From Mycolicibacter virginiensis (GTDB taxonomy: Bacteria > Actinomycetota > Actinomycetes > Mycobacteriales > Mycobacteriaceae), in contig NZ_CP092430.2 in the NCBI RefSeq assembly GCF_022374935.2, positions 3,844,001 through 3,908,000 on the forward strand: a stretch of DNA of 64,000 bases. Reading direction: 5' to 3'. The notes under the pieces are model-generated. The model saw nothing but the letters and a program-made list of their open reading frames with translations. It was not told the origin of the DNA and made no database searches. Below are positions 1-9,371 of the stretch, piece by piece (within the stretch, counting starts at the first letter, position 1; the number at the start of each line of letters is the position of its first letter). The translations under genes and the position numbers were made by a program.

Positions 1-141
1 CTGACGGATACCCGGCTATCGATCACCGAAATCGGCCAGCGCGTCGGACTGCCGGATGCGGCCTACTTCACCCGGCAGTTCCGCCAAACACACGGTGTTT
101 CACCCAGCCAGTGGCGAAAATCCCCGCCGCCCCCTCTGTGA
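1..141 (+). CDS. AraC-family transcriptional regulator, C-terminal fragment
   Basis: An open frame enters from the left edge and stops at TGA 139-141, leaving 46 residues. The visible part reads ITEIGQRVGLPDAAYFTRQF followed by a GVSPSQWR ending. This is the second helix-turn-helix and closing signature of the AraC/XylS DNA-binding domain. The effector-binding part lies outside the window, so the regulated pathway is unknown. The gene converges on the ESX-4-associated gene at 162 with only 20 bp between them. In M. tuberculosis the esxU/esxT pair lies on this side of the locus, so this gene marks a difference in locus structure. The family call is secure; the target is unknown. Confidence 0.85.
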   Translation: MTDTRLSITEIGQRVGLPDAAYFTRQFRQTHGVSPSQWRKSPPPPL

Positions 142-161
142 CGGTCGGCAACGTAGCGTTC

Positions 162-1331
162 TCAGCCGACGGCGTGGGCAGAGCGCACCGCCTGCTCACA
201 CACCACACGCAACGCGTCCTCGCCTCCCGACTCGCTCTGGCACCCGATTCCGATGCGCAGCGCACCGTCGGCCAACACCACCCAGTCGACATGGTGGCCG
301 TTGCGAACTTCCCGATAGGTCACGGCGGGACGTCCCGCGCTGGTGCCTTCCGGGTCGAAATCGGTGAACACTCCGGGCGTTTCGGCGTCAGCGCGTTGCA
401 GGGCGCGCTGCAACGGCTCCGCGATCGCAGTCAGGGTGTCGCCGGCGGCCGGCGCTTGGGTCACGTGCAGCACCAGCTGTGGGTCGTCGGGCGACACTAC
501 TTCCACCCGCGCCGATCCTGGCCCACCTGCCACCCGTCGCGTCGACCACCCATCCGGAATCTGTACCGCTACATGGCCTTCCACTAGGTAGGTCACGGGA
601 TTCGCGGTGTCCGAACGAGCGTCATGACGTGTCAGAAAGCCCAGCGCCACCACAGCGCCGACCAGGGCGGCCGGGGCCAGTCGCCGGCGGCGACTGGCGG
701 AGGCGAGTTTGGCGACCGGCGCATTGCCCGTGCGGCGGATCGGCGGCAGCCGATCGACCACGGTCGTCCGCACCTCGGGCCGCAGCCGCTCCTCGATCAG
801 CGCAGCCAGCGCCGCTACCCCACCGATCCCGGCCGGTGCGTCGATCACGACCGCTCCGGGATGACCCCGTACCACCGCACGTATCCGGCGCGCCACCGCG
901 TCGGCGACCTCGTCGGGGGAACCGATGCGCGGCTCGGCGACCACGTCAGCGCTACCGACGCCGGTGACGGCCACCAGGCCGGCGGCGATCTCCACGACGA
1001 CCGCGGCGTGGGATGCGCGCACCAGCACCGTTGCGCGCGATCGGCAGACCACCTCGCCGGCCAGCGGTCGGGCCGCATCGGCGAGCAGCCGCACCCTTCG
1101 GACCGGCCACCACGACGGGTGGATGAGCTCGACCGATTCAACGGGCAACGGGCAGGTCAGCACCTCGCGCAATAGCTCTGGCACCGCGACCGGTTGCCCA
1201 TCGACCAAACCGACCGGGTCATCGATCCACTCCAGCGCCGCTGCGGCGAGGGCTGATTCGGCACCGCCGCAACACAATCGGCGAATGGTTGCGGGACCGG
1301 CCTCGACCACCGCACGATGCCCGACGCTCAT
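162..1331 (-). CDS. Type VII secretion-associated protein, Rv3446c-like (ESX-4)
   Basis: A 389-residue protein encoded directly after eccC4. The chosen ATG (1331-1329) overlaps the eccC4 stop codon in an ATGA, which is typical translational coupling; a longer frame runs upstream but only inside eccC4. The N-terminal half is Ala/Val-rich. A single membrane segment (APAALVGAVVALGFL) follows a basic patch at roughly residues 213-230. The C-terminal half, with VEGHVAVQIPDGW, would be extracytoplasmic. This arrangement fits the actinobacterial family represented by Rv3446c, found only next to ESX-4 genes. Its molecular role is not established; an accessory part in the ESX-4 membrane complex is inference from position. 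The usual next genes, esxU and esxT, are missing here. Confidence 0.82.
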   Translation of the reverse strand: MSVGHRAVVEAGPATIRRLCCGGAESALAAAALEWIDDPVGLVDGQPVAVPELLREVLTCPLPVESVELIHPSWWPVRRVRLLADAARPLAGEVVCRSRATVLVRASHAAVVVEIAAGLVAVTGVGSADVVAEPRIGSPDEVADAVARRIRAVVRGHPGAVVIDAPAGIGGVAALAALIEERLRPEVRTTVVDRLPPIRRTGNAPVAKLASASRRRRLAPAALVGAVVALGFLTRHDARSDTANPVTYLVEGHVAVQIPDGWSTRRVAGGPGSARVEVVSPDDPQLVLHVTQAPAAGDTLTAIAEPLQRALQRADAETPGVFTDFDPEGTSAGRPAVTYREVRNGHHVDWVVLADGALRIGIGCQSESGGEDALRVVCEQAVRSAHAVG

Positions 1332-4300
1332 GGCTCCCACGCCACCTGTACGAGCCGCTCGCCGTCGGCCCGGGTGACCAGTGTGCCGCGCCCAGGAGGC
1401 AGCGGCACCGAGCGAGCCGAATCCCACGGGGCGTCCGCGGCACTGCCAGCCGAACCGTTCATCATCAGCGTCATCGCGCCCAGGTCGATCAGCGCGGTCA
1501 GCAGCGGCTCATACATCGATCGGGCCGCTCCCCCGCTGCGACAGGCCACGACCAGGTGTAGCCCGAGGTCCCCGGCGTGCGGGAGGTATTCGATCAGTGG
1601 TGTCAGCGGATTTCCGGTGCCGGCGGCCACCAGGTCGTGGTCATCGACCACCACATACAGCTGCGGCCCGGACCACCATGAGCCGGTGCGCAGCTGTTGC
1701 GGGCCGAGGTCTGCACCGGGCATCCGCCTCGCCAGCTGGTCGATCAGGCCCGGCAGCAGCGTGGCCAGTGAGGGCCTCGACATCGCATAACCGGCCAAGT
1801 GCCCGGCCGGTACGACGTCCATCAGGCCGCGCCGGTAGTCGACCACCAGCAGCTGAGCCTGCCCGGCAGGGTGGACCCGCACCAGCTCCCGGCACAGGGT
1901 TCGCAGCACGGAGGTCTTGCCGCACTCGCCGCCGCCCACGATGAACAGGTGCGGTTGCCGCCCGAAATCGATCGCGACAGCGTCGAGTTCACGTTCGTCG
2001 ATGCCCAGAACCGGCTGGCCGGCGGCGGTGACGGGCAGGTCGGCCCGGGCGACGAGGGTCGGCAGCAGCCGGATCGGTGGTGCGACGGCACCGTCGGGGT
2101 GGTGCATCGGTTCCCAGCCTTGCGGGCGGGCCAGCAGCATGTGCATGCCGTCGTGGGTCAGGCCGCGGCCGGGCCGGCCCTGCGGCACCCGCTGGGCCTG
2201 GCGGCGGTCCAGTTCGGACTCGGCCGGATCGCCCAGCCTCAGCTCGATACGGGTGCCGATCAGGTCCCGCAAGGCGGGCCGCACCTCGGCCCACCGCGAC
2301 GCTGCCAGCATTACGTGCACACCAAAGGACAGGCCGCGGGCGGCCAGCGCGACAATTCTGGACTCCACCTCGAATTCCCGGCACAGGGCGGACCATCCGT
2401 CGATCACCAGGAAGACGTCCGGGCCCACGCGTTCGCCGTCCGCGATGTGGCCGGCACGCTGAGACTCGCGCCGCGCCACAATGGCCTCGATCTCGGCGAC
2501 CACCCGCTGCACCAGGTCTGGTTGCCCAACGCCGGCGACCGCGCCGACGTGCGGCAGGGTTCGGGTCGCGGAGAGCTCTCCGCCGCCGAAATCCAAGCAG
2601 TAGAACGCGACCCGGGTCGCATCGTGGGTGGCGCACAGCGCGGCGATCAGGGTGTACAGCGCGGTCGACTTGCCCGACTGCGGGGCGCCCACGACGGCGA
2701 CATGGCCCGCAGCGCCGTCCAACCGAATCGACAAGGTGGTCCGACGCTGCTCGAAGGGCCGATCGACGACGCCGATCGGGACCGTCAGATCCGCGTAGTC
2801 GGCATCGAGGAGTGGCCCCAAGGTTGGGGAATCTCCGAGGGGAGCCAGCCAAATCTGTCGTGCCGCCGGGCCATGCCCGGACAATCGCTGCAGCATTGCC
2901 TGCAGCACGGTGCGCCCACCCAGATCGGTAGCTTCCCGGATCGGACCGAGTGGCATGGCGGTGAACGGGCGTACCGCGACCGGATCCGCCCGCGCTGGAG
3001 GGCACATCCCGGCGACGTAGGCCGTCTGGAATTGCCGCACCGCGCCGTCGGCCGTGCGCAAGAACCCAACCCCGGGGACATTGGGCAGATCGTGGGCATC
3101 GGTGGTGCCCAGCACGATCCGGGATTCGGCAGCCGACATCGTCTTGAGGCACACCCGGTAGGACAGGTGCGATTCCAGACCCCGAAGCCTGCCCTCCTCG
3201 AGCCGCTGACTGGCCAGCAACAGATGCATGCCCAGCGAACGACCCAACCGGCCTATGGCGACGAAGGTGTCGAGGAGATCGGGATGCTGGTGGAGCAGTT
3301 CGGAGAATTCGTCGACGATCACCAGCAGTGCCGGCAGCGACGGCAACTGCGGCCGCGCGGTTCGTGCCTGCCGATACGCTGCGACGCTGGGCGCCCCGGC
3401 GGCGCGCAGCTGTTGCTGGCGCCGCTGCATCTCGCCGGCCAGCGCGTCGCGCATCCGTTCCACCAGCGATGCCTCCTCGGCGAGGTTGGTGATGACGGCA
3501 CAGACATGCCTGGTCTGCTCGAATCCGAGAAAGGTTGCACCACCTTTGAAGTCGACCAGCACCAGATTCAGGTCCTCCGGTGAATGCCGCGTGGCCATGC
3601 CCAGCACGAGCGTGCGCAGGAACTCCGATTTGCCCGAGCCGGTGGCGCCGACGCACAGCCCGTGCGGCCCGCTGCCCCGCTCGGCGGCTTCCTTGATATC
3701 CAGCCGTACCGGCTCTCCGCTCGCATCGGCGCCGATCGGGACGCACAATGACTGCGCCGAGGCGCGCGCCCATTCCGCCGGCGCATCGAAGCGGTCGATG
3801 TCGCCGATGCCCAGCAGATGAGCCCACCCCCCGCTCCCGGAGCCGAGGGGCCGGTGCGCGGTCAGGCGCCGCGCACACACCGCCGCGTCGGCAAGAGTCA
3901 GAAAGTCCGGCCGGCCAAGGTGGCCATCGGCGTCACGCAGTTCCATCGCGGTCACGTGCAGGAGGCGGGCCGTGCCTCGGGCGCCCAACTCGGCCACCTG
4001 AAGACCGCTCGCATCGTCGCTGATCACCACGGACCGGCGGCCGGTCAGGCTGGTTTCGGCGGCCGTCAGGTCGGGATAGGTCAGACGCAATGGTCCGTCG
4101 GCATCGGCGGCCGACGGATGCTGATGGTGCGGCAGCCATTTCAGCCAATCCCAGTCGCCGCGATGCCGGCCGTCCACGGCCGCGATCAGCAGCGCATCGG
4201 GGCCGTGCAGCACGGCGAGCTGACAGATCAGCGCGCGCAGCAGACCGCGAGCCCGCTCGATGTCACCGTCGAGGCGCAGCGGCGACGGCCCCAGCACCAT

Positions 4301-4921
4301 CAGCACGACAGGCACGTCGGACACCGCTGCGTGAGTGTCCAGGAAACGGCGCAGTGCTGAGTCGGTGACCGGATCGACCCGTCGCACCGGATCGCGCGAT
4401 GGCGCCACCAGTCGATTGGCCGGTGCGGCCGGGCCGATCCCGACCCGCACCGAGCCGAAATCGGGGTCGCCGAGCTGGCGCTCCCACATCCGGGCCCCGC
4501 CGGCCAACACCCATAGTGCGTCCGGCTCTGGGTGCGACCAGAGCGCCCAGGCGCGCTGGGCCTCAGCGTTGTCTGCCACGGACTTCCGCAATCCCGCGAG
4601 GTAGGCCAGGTAGTTCTCGCGGTCGCCGTCGATGTCGGTGCCACGCCCATGGTTTCGGCTGGCGAGGACGGCTGCCACCGCCGACGTGAGCATCATCAGC
4701 GGGAACAGTGCGAACACCGGGCTGCGCACGGCCGTGGAGCCCGAGCGGTAGGCGACGGCGGTCACGGCGAGCATCCCCACCGCCATAACGGCGGGAAGCA
4801 ATCGGGTCAGAATCATCCGCGACTCGGCGTCGGGCACCGATGGCGGTGCAGCGACGGCGATTTCGCCCCGCGATGGCGACGGGGGCGGGAGCGCGGTCGG
4901 CGCAGGACCGGTCATCGGCAC
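1328..4921 (-). CDS. eccC4: ESX-4 type VII secretion ATPase EccC
   Basis: A 1197-residue FtsK/SpoIIIE-type ATPase, the motor and substrate-recognition component of the ESX-4 secretion complex in the inner membrane. Two hydrophobic segments near residues 36-57 and 68-88 anchor it. Three nucleotide-binding domains follow. Their P-loops are GATGSGKSEF near residue 425, GAPQSGKST near 744 and GGGECGKTS near 995, and the first has a Walker B-type LLVIVDEFSELL. The third P-loop is degenerate, as is common in EccC. The length is close to the M. tuberculosis EccC4 I recall (about 1236). It is divergent from eccD4 with a 108-bp gap between starts, and it overlaps the downstream Rv3446c-like gene by 4 bp. 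The first ATG of the frame was taken as start. Confidence 0.95.
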   Translation of the reverse strand: MPMTGPAPTALPPPSPSRGEIAVAAPPSVPDAESRMILTRLLPAVMAVGMLAVTAVAYRSGSTAVRSPVFALFPLMMLTSAVAAVLASRNHGRGTDIDGDRENYLAYLAGLRKSVADNAEAQRAWALWSHPEPDALWVLAGGARMWERQLGDPDFGSVRVGIGPAAPANRLVAPSRDPVRRVDPVTDSALRRFLDTHAAVSDVPVVLMVLGPSPLRLDGDIERARGLLRALICQLAVLHGPDALLIAAVDGRHRGDWDWLKWLPHHQHPSAADADGPLRLTYPDLTAAETSLTGRRSVVISDDASGLQVAELGARGTARLLHVTAMELRDADGHLGRPDFLTLADAAVCARRLTAHRPLGSGSGGWAHLLGIGDIDRFDAPAEWARASAQSLCVPIGADASGEPVRLDIKEAAERGSGPHGLCVGATGSGKSEFLRTLVLGMATRHSPEDLNLVLVDFKGGATFLGFEQTRHVCAVITNLAEEASLVERMRDALAGEMQRRQQQLRAAGAPSVAAYRQARTARPQLPSLPALLVIVDEFSELLHQHPDLLDTFVAIGRLGRSLGMHLLLASQRLEEGRLRGLESHLSYRVCLKTMSAAESRIVLGTTDAHDLPNVPGVGFLRTADGAVRQFQTAYVAGMCPPARADPVAVRPFTAMPLGPIREATDLGGRTVLQAMLQRLSGHGPAARQIWLAPLGDSPTLGPLLDADYADLTVPIGVVDRPFEQRRTTLSIRLDGAAGHVAVVGAPQSGKSTALYTLIAALCATHDATRVAFYCLDFGGGELSATRTLPHVGAVAGVGQPDLVQRVVAEIEAIVARRESQRAGHIADGERVGPDVFLVIDGWSALCREFEVESRIVALAARGLSFGVHVMLAASRWAEVRPALRDLIGTRIELRLGDPAESELDRRQAQRVPQGRPGRGLTHDGMHMLLARPQGWEPMHHPDGAVAPPIRLLPTLVARADLPVTAAGQPVLGIDERELDAVAIDFGRQPHLFIVGGGECGKTSVLRTLCRELVRVHPAGQAQLLVVDYRRGLMDVVPAGHLAGYAMSRPSLATLLPGLIDQLARRMPGADLGPQQLRTGSWWSGPQLYVVVDDHDLVAAGTGNPLTPLIEYLPHAGDLGLHLVVACRSGGAARSMYEPLLTALIDLGAMTLMMNGSAGSAADAPWDSARSVPLPPGRGTLVTRADGERLVQVAWEP

Positions 4922-5029
4922 ACCGTAGGCAGCGCCGATTCGCCGGGCAAGTCAGCTGTGGATAGCCGAAAACGTCGCGGCTGCCGGCTCAGTAGCGTGC
5001 GGGCAACGAGGCCGAAAGGAGAACGGGAC

Positions 5030-6184
5030 GTGTCGAATCCGGATTCGGGCCTGCGGCGGGTCGCCGTACACGCCGACAACACGCACGCTGATCTGACGCT
5101 ACCGTCCGGCGTGCCGGTGGCGGCCCTGATCCCCGCCGTCGTAGAGCTGATGCCGCACCGGGCCAGTCCGGACTCGCTGCGCCCCTATCGCCTCTCCGAA
5201 CTGGGGCGCCCTGCACTCGACGGCACGAGAACACTGTCTCAGCAAGGCATCCGCGATGGCGCCACCCTGGTGTTGACCCGCGCCGAATGCTCGGCCCCGC
5301 AAGTATCGTTCGACGATCCCGCCGAACAGGTGGCGGCCGCGGTACGGACCATCGAGCGCCCGCGGAATCGGGCGGCGCGCCGGCTGGGCGCCGCGCTGAC
5401 CGCGTCCGGGCTGGCCGGGGTGGCCGGCTTCGTGGCGATTCCCGGCGGCCCCGGCGCCCCGAACGCACTGTTGGCGGTCGCGGCCACCGGCGCGGTCGCC
5501 CTGATGACCGTCCCGCCGAGTGGCTGCAACGGGTTGGTGCGCACGACGTTGTGCTGTCTGGCCGGGTTGGCGCTACTGGGCGCGGTCGCGGGAATGGCCG
5601 TCGCGGTGGCCGGGATTGCACTGCCCCAGGCGGGCGCCGCGGCGGTTGTCGCGGGAGTCGGCATGATTCGCGTCGCCGGCCGAGTGGCGGCCGCGGCCAC
5701 CGGGTTGTTCGGTCGGGAGGAGTCACAGGTGGGCCGGGCGCACGATCTGCTGACCGGCTTGGTTTCGGCGGCTGCGGCCGTGGCGGCTCTGGGTTCCGCC
5801 GCGGTGGTCGTCGGGGCACCGGTGGCCGAGGAGCCCTACCTGGTGGGCGCGGTGCTCGCGGCGACGGCTGGCCTGGCGCTGGTACTGCGCGCCCGCTCGC
5901 ACACCGATGGCGTGCAGATCGCGGCGCTGATCGCCGGCGGTACCGCCACATCGGCGATCGGCCTACTCGGCGCGGCGGGCCACACAACGGCGCAATGGCC
6001 GGCGGCGCTGGCCGTGGTGCTGACCGTTGCGGCGCTCGGCCTGGGCTTCACCGCTCCGACCACATCCCCACTGATCCGGCGTGGCGCCGAAGTCGTGGAG
6101 GGCCTGGCCCTAGGTTCGTTGGTGCCGCTGGCGTGCTGGCTGTGCGGGTTGTACAGCGCTGCCCGCGGATTGAATCTGGGCTGA
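5030..6184 (+). CDS. eccD4: ESX-4 type VII secretion membrane protein EccD
   Basis: A 384-residue protein with an N-terminal ubiquitin-like (YukD) domain of about 90 residues, followed by about nine hydrophobic segments. EccD forms the membrane pore scaffold of type VII systems. The start is the GTG at 5030, placed 7 bp after AAAGGAGA; the open frame extends further upstream but only opposite eccC4. It is followed after 3 bp by mycP4, so the two are probably cotranscribed. EccD proteins usually have about 11 membrane spans and 450-510 residues (recall), so this copy looks roughly 80 residues short. The frame runs cleanly into mycP4 with no sign of a frameshift. The family assignment rests on domain layout and context. 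Confidence 0.9.
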   Translation: MSNPDSGLRRVAVHADNTHADLTLPSGVPVAALIPAVVELMPHRASPDSLRPYRLSELGRPALDGTRTLSQQGIRDGATLVLTRAECSAPQVSFDDPAEQVAAAVRTIERPRNRAARRLGAALTASGLAGVAGFVAIPGGPGAPNALLAVAATGAVALMTVPPSGCNGLVRTTLCCLAGLALLGAVAGMAVAVAGIALPQAGAAAVVAGVGMIRVAGRVAAAATGLFGREESQVGRAHDLLTGLVSAAAAVAALGSAAVVVGAPVAEEPYLVGAVLAATAGLALVLRARSHTDGVQIAALIAGGTATSAIGLLGAAGHTTAQWPAALAVVLTVAALGLGFTAPTTSPLIRRGAEVVEGLALGSLVPLACWLCGLYSAARGLNLG

Positions 6185-6187
6185 CTC

Positions 6188-7495
6188 GTGCCGCGTACCC
6201 GGGTCGCTCGGTTGGCGACGGTCGCCATGATCGCTGCGACAGCGTGCGCACCGCCGGCGAACGCGGTCGCACCGCCCCCGGTCGACCACACCCGTTTGCC
6301 CGCGCCTGCACCGGCCGCGCCGACACGCCCCACGGTGCAGCGCGAGGTGTGCACGGTGGGCGCACTGGGGTCCGGTGGGACCCCGACTCAGCTCGACGGG
6401 CTGGACCTGGCCGCGGCCTGGGCGCTCACTCGGGGCGCCGGCCAACGGGTTGCGGTGATCGACACCGGTGTCGCGCCGCACCGGCGGTTGCCCGGATTGA
6501 TCGCCGGCGGCGACTACGTCTCCACCGGCGACGGCACCCGGGATTGCGACGGGCACGGCACGCTGGTCGCCGGAATCATCGCGGCCGCACCGGATCCCGT
6601 AGCCGACCGGTTCAGCGGGGTGGCGCCGTCGGCCACCGTGATCGGTATTCGAGCGTCCAGCGCACGGTTCGCCGCCATCGGCGACGCTGCCGGTATCGGC
6701 GATGTCGATACCCTGGCCAAGGCGGTGCGTACTGCGGCGGACCTGGGCGCATCGGTGATCAACATCTCCACGGTGGCGTGCCGACCCGCACGTACCGGAC
6801 TCGACGACCGAGCGCTGGGCGCCGCGCTGGCGTATGCGGTCGAGGTCAAGAACAGCGTCGTCGTCGCGGCAGCCGGCAACGCCGACGAGGGTTGCGGCGC
6901 CGAGGAACCCATGATCGTCACGCCGGCCTGGTACGACGACTACGTGCTGACCGTCGGCTCCGTGGATGCCCGCGGCGTCGCTTCGGCGTTCACCTTGCCC
7001 GGTCCGTGGGTCGACGTGGCAGCGCCCGGCGAAGCGGTGCTCTCGTTGAGCACCGTGGGCGATGCGATGGCAGACACCCTCGACGGCTCACCGTTGCGCG
7101 GCACGAGCTTCGCCGCGCCGGTGGTCAGTGGGCTGGCGGCGCTGATCCGCTCGCGGTTTCCGCAGTGGACGCCACGCCAGGTGATGGACCGGATCAAGGC
7201 CACCGCCCACCACCCACCGGGCGGTCGTGATGATGTTGTCGGCGCCGGTGTCGTGGACGTGTTGGCCGCGCTCACTTTTGACGTGACCACCTCGCGCAAA
7301 CTGTCCCCGCCCGCACTTCCTCTGCCCCTGCCTGCACCCGACCCCGAACCCGCTGCCGAAGCGGCGCCCGCCGGGCTGCGCACCGCGATCCTCGGCACGG
7401 CTGTCCTAGTGGCGTTGCTCCTGTCAGCCGTCACCGGTCGGGCACTTTCGGGCCGGGCGGCGCGTCGCGGCCCAGCAGCGCTTGGTCCCGACTGA
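6188..7495 (+). CDS. mycP4: Type VII secretion-associated serine protease mycosin MycP
   Basis: A 435-residue subtilisin-like protease. It has an N-terminal signal sequence (RLATVAMIAATACAPPANA), a catalytic S8 domain and a C-terminal membrane anchor (AILGTAVLVALLLSAV), so the protease faces the periplasm. The triad is visible: Asp92 in VIDTG, His123 in DGHGTL and Ser307 in GTSFAAP, with oxyanion Asn231 in AAGNADEG. Mycosins stabilise the ESX membrane complex and cleave selected substrates. The GTG start lies 3 bp after the eccD4 stop. A Pro-rich linker (LPLPLPAPDPEP) precedes the anchor. The last 65 bp overlap the 3' end of the convergent eccB4 gene. Confidence 0.94.
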   Translation: MPRTRVARLATVAMIAATACAPPANAVAPPPVDHTRLPAPAPAAPTRPTVQREVCTVGALGSGGTPTQLDGLDLAAAWALTRGAGQRVAVIDTGVAPHRRLPGLIAGGDYVSTGDGTRDCDGHGTLVAGIIAAAPDPVADRFSGVAPSATVIGIRASSARFAAIGDAAGIGDVDTLAKAVRTAADLGASVINISTVACRPARTGLDDRALGAALAYAVEVKNSVVVAAAGNADEGCGAEEPMIVTPAWYDDYVLTVGSVDARGVASAFTLPGPWVDVAAPGEAVLSLSTVGDAMADTLDGSPLRGTSFAAPVVSGLAALIRSRFPQWTPRQVMDRIKATAHHPPGGRDDVVGAGVVDVLAALTFDVTTSRKLSPPALPLPLPAPDPEPAAEAAPAGLRTAILGTAVLVALLLSAVTGRALSGRAARRGPAALGPD

Positions 7496-8522
7496 GCCGG
7501 GGGCCGGCCGGCAACCCAGCCAACAGCGGCCACGGCACCCCGGTGGCTACCGCGGGCAGCCCCAGCCTGCGCCCCGCGTCGTCGTCGTCAACGGTGAACC
7601 GCACCCCGCTCTCGGTGATCAGATAGCCGACACCGCCGGCGTGACCGGAGGTGTCGGCCGCGCGCACATAGGCACTGTGCCCCGGCGGCAGGTAGACCCC
7701 GTCCAAGGCGGGGCCCGGCCCGTCCGCCTGGGCCAGCACAGTCGGCGACTCCCCCACCGGTAGACGCACGCCGCTCGACAGCGTGACCCCGCCCGGGTCG
7801 TCGGCGCGCCAGTGCACGCACAGCACGGCCGGGGCTAGTCCCACCCTGTGAAGGTCCGCGGCCGGCGGGGCTTCGGGGATCGCGTTGAGCAGCAACGCCG
7901 AGACCCGACTCGGCACGGCGGCGTCCAGCAGCGGGTCGGCAGGGTCGACCGCAACCCGCCGTCCGTCGAGGAGCAGAAAGGTTGCCCCGGATTCTGAGCT
8001 GACCGGTATCGCCTGCTGCGGGTCGAGGCTGCCGGACTGCAGGGGGTCGGCACCGACCATGAGGACGGTGCCGGCGGAATCCTCGCACAACGACCACGTC
8101 GCAGCGTCCGGCAGTGGCGCCCCGATCACGCCCGGCGCACCCGGGATGCCCAGCGGTGGCCCGCGCCGAGCCCGGCCGAGCGCACTGCCGTCCACCGGTC
8201 GCGGGTCGGCCGCCCCGGTGATCAGCCGCGCCGAAGCGAGGTTGTACACCGGATGCACCGTGTCGGCGATCCGGACATAGAGCGCCCCGGTCGCGCGGTC
8301 CAGCAGGATCGGCGCATCACCCAGGACCGGCTGTGGCTGTAGGACGGCCAGCATCACCGCGCCGACGACCACGACCATGCTCAATAGCCAGCCCAGGGCC
8401 AGGGCACTTCGACCGGGGACGGGGCCGCCCGTGACCCGCCCGCACCGCAGCGCCCGTTCCATCCGGCGAGAAAAGAAGCGGTGTGCACTGAGCTGAAGCT
8501 GCGTCGTCGATCGCCCGGCCAT
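7431..8522 (-). CDS. eccB4: ESX-4 type VII secretion protein EccB
   Basis: A 363-residue protein from ATG 8522. An in-frame GTG at 8531 would add three residues, and neither start has a clear Shine-Dalgarno. The N-terminus STTQLQLSAHRFFSRRMERA matches the cytosolic opening motif of EccB proteins. One transmembrane helix (ALGWLLSMVVVVGAVMLAVL) follows, then a large periplasmic domain. EccB contributes the periplasmic part of the ESX core complex. I recall M. tuberculosis EccB4 as about 470 residues, so this copy is clearly shorter, mainly in the periplasmic repeats. It runs opposite to mycP4 and overlaps it by 65 bp at the 3' ends. Confidence 0.88.
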   Translation of the reverse strand: MAGRSTTQLQLSAHRFFSRRMERALRCGRVTGGPVPGRSALALGWLLSMVVVVGAVMLAVLQPQPVLGDAPILLDRATGALYVRIADTVHPVYNLASARLITGAADPRPVDGSALGRARRGPPLGIPGAPGVIGAPLPDAATWSLCEDSAGTVLMVGADPLQSGSLDPQQAIPVSSESGATFLLLDGRRVAVDPADPLLDAAVPSRVSALLLNAIPEAPPAADLHRVGLAPAVLCVHWRADDPGGVTLSSGVRLPVGESPTVLAQADGPGPALDGVYLPPGHSAYVRAADTSGHAGGVGYLITESGVRFTVDDDDAGRRLGLPAVATGVPWPLLAGLPAGPRLSRDQALLGRDAPPGPKVPDR

Positions 8523-8603
8523 ATCGGCCACAGGCTATTCGTGAGACCGCTGCGGCCGTACTCGGCCATCCACAGTCCCGTCGGTATCGAATTCGGGCTT
8601 CGG

Positions 8604-8609
8604 TACCAT
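8604..8609 (+). promoter_or_regulatory. Candidate -10 (TACCAT) for leaderless cutinase gene
   Basis: TACCAT fits the TANNNT -10 pattern and ends 7 bp before ATG 8617, the spacing expected of a leaderless mycobacterial transcript. No good -35 is seen. Confidence 0.35.
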
Positions 8610-8616
8610 CTCGGGT

Positions 8617-9312
8617 ATGCGTTTTGTTCAGCTGAGCAGCATTTTCTCCGCGACATTGATGGCAGGCGCACTGCTGACGCTGCCGGCCGTAGCGCCGAGC
8701 GTCGCCCCGGTGGCGACCGCCTACGACTGCCCGGATGTCGAGGTCATCTTCGCCCGCGGCACCAGCGAGCCGCCGGGCGTCGGCCGCGTCGGCCGGGCCC
8801 TGATCGACTCGCTGCGCCAGCAGACCTCCAAGAAGATCGACGAGTACGCGGTCAACTACCCCGCCGGCCGGCTGCAACTGGGTGGGGGCGACGGCGCCAA
8901 CGACGTGATCAGGCGGGTCAAGGCGGCGGCCGAAGTCTGCCCGAACACCCAACTGGTGCTGGGCGGCTACTCGCAGGGCGCCTCGGTCATCGACATCGTC
9001 ACCGGCACACAGGTCGGCGGCATCACCTGGGGCAACCAGCTGCCCCCGGACCTTGCCAACCAGGTGGTGGCCGTGGTGGCGTTCGGCAACCCGGCTGTGC
9101 GCACTGGCGGCCCGATCAGCGTGCAGAGCGCCCTGTTCGGCTCCAAGGCTCTCGACCTGTGCAACCCGGGTGATCCGATCTGCCATGAGGGCCCCGGCAA
9201 CGAATGGACCGATCACACCGACGGCTACATCCCGGCGCTGACCAGCCAGGCGGCCAACTTCGTCGCCGGCCGGCTGCGGGCCGCGGGTCCGGCACCGACG
9301 CTGGAGCCGTGA
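8617..9312 (+). CDS. Secreted cutinase (first of a tandem pair)
   Basis: A 231-residue alpha/beta hydrolase of the cutinase family, which hydrolyses ester bonds in lipids, phospholipids or cutin-like polymers. A signal peptide of about 36 residues ends near VAPVATA, so the enzyme is exported. The nucleophile is Ser119 in GGYSQGA; Asp186 (PGDPIC) and His200 (TDHTDGY) complete the triad. Four cysteines, including YDCPD and ICHEG, fit the family disulfides. Position after ESX-4 and before truA matches Rv3451 (cut3) in M. tuberculosis. A TACCAT box close to the ATG and the absence of a Shine-Dalgarno suggest leaderless translation. The physiological substrate cannot be read from the sequence. Confidence 0.93.
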   Translation: MRFVQLSSIFSATLMAGALLTLPAVAPSVAPVATAYDCPDVEVIFARGTSEPPGVGRVGRALIDSLRQQTSKKIDEYAVNYPAGRLQLGGGDGANDVIRRVKAAAEVCPNTQLVLGGYSQGASVIDIVTGTQVGGITWGNQLPPDLANQVVAVVAFGNPAVRTGGPISVQSALFGSKALDLCNPGDPICHEGPGNEWTDHTDGYIPALTSQAANFVAGRLRAAGPAPTLEP

Positions 9313-9357
9313 TCGGGCCCACCCCGTTTTAGTTAGCTCGTCAAGGCTTATTTTCGC

Positions 9358-9363
9358 TACTAT
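9358..9363 (+). promoter_or_regulatory. Candidate -10 (TACTAT) for second cutinase
   Basis: TACTAT ends 8 bp before ATG 9372 in a locally AT-rich 59-bp spacer between the two cutinase genes. It could give the second gene its own leaderless transcript. The -35 is not recognisable. Confidence 0.35.
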
Positions 9364-9371
9364 CGTTCACT

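Noticed and set aside
1799..3583. 594-codon plus-strand frame opposite eccC4
   Set aside because: The minus strand encodes a full EccC with three P-loops. The plus frame shows no family features.
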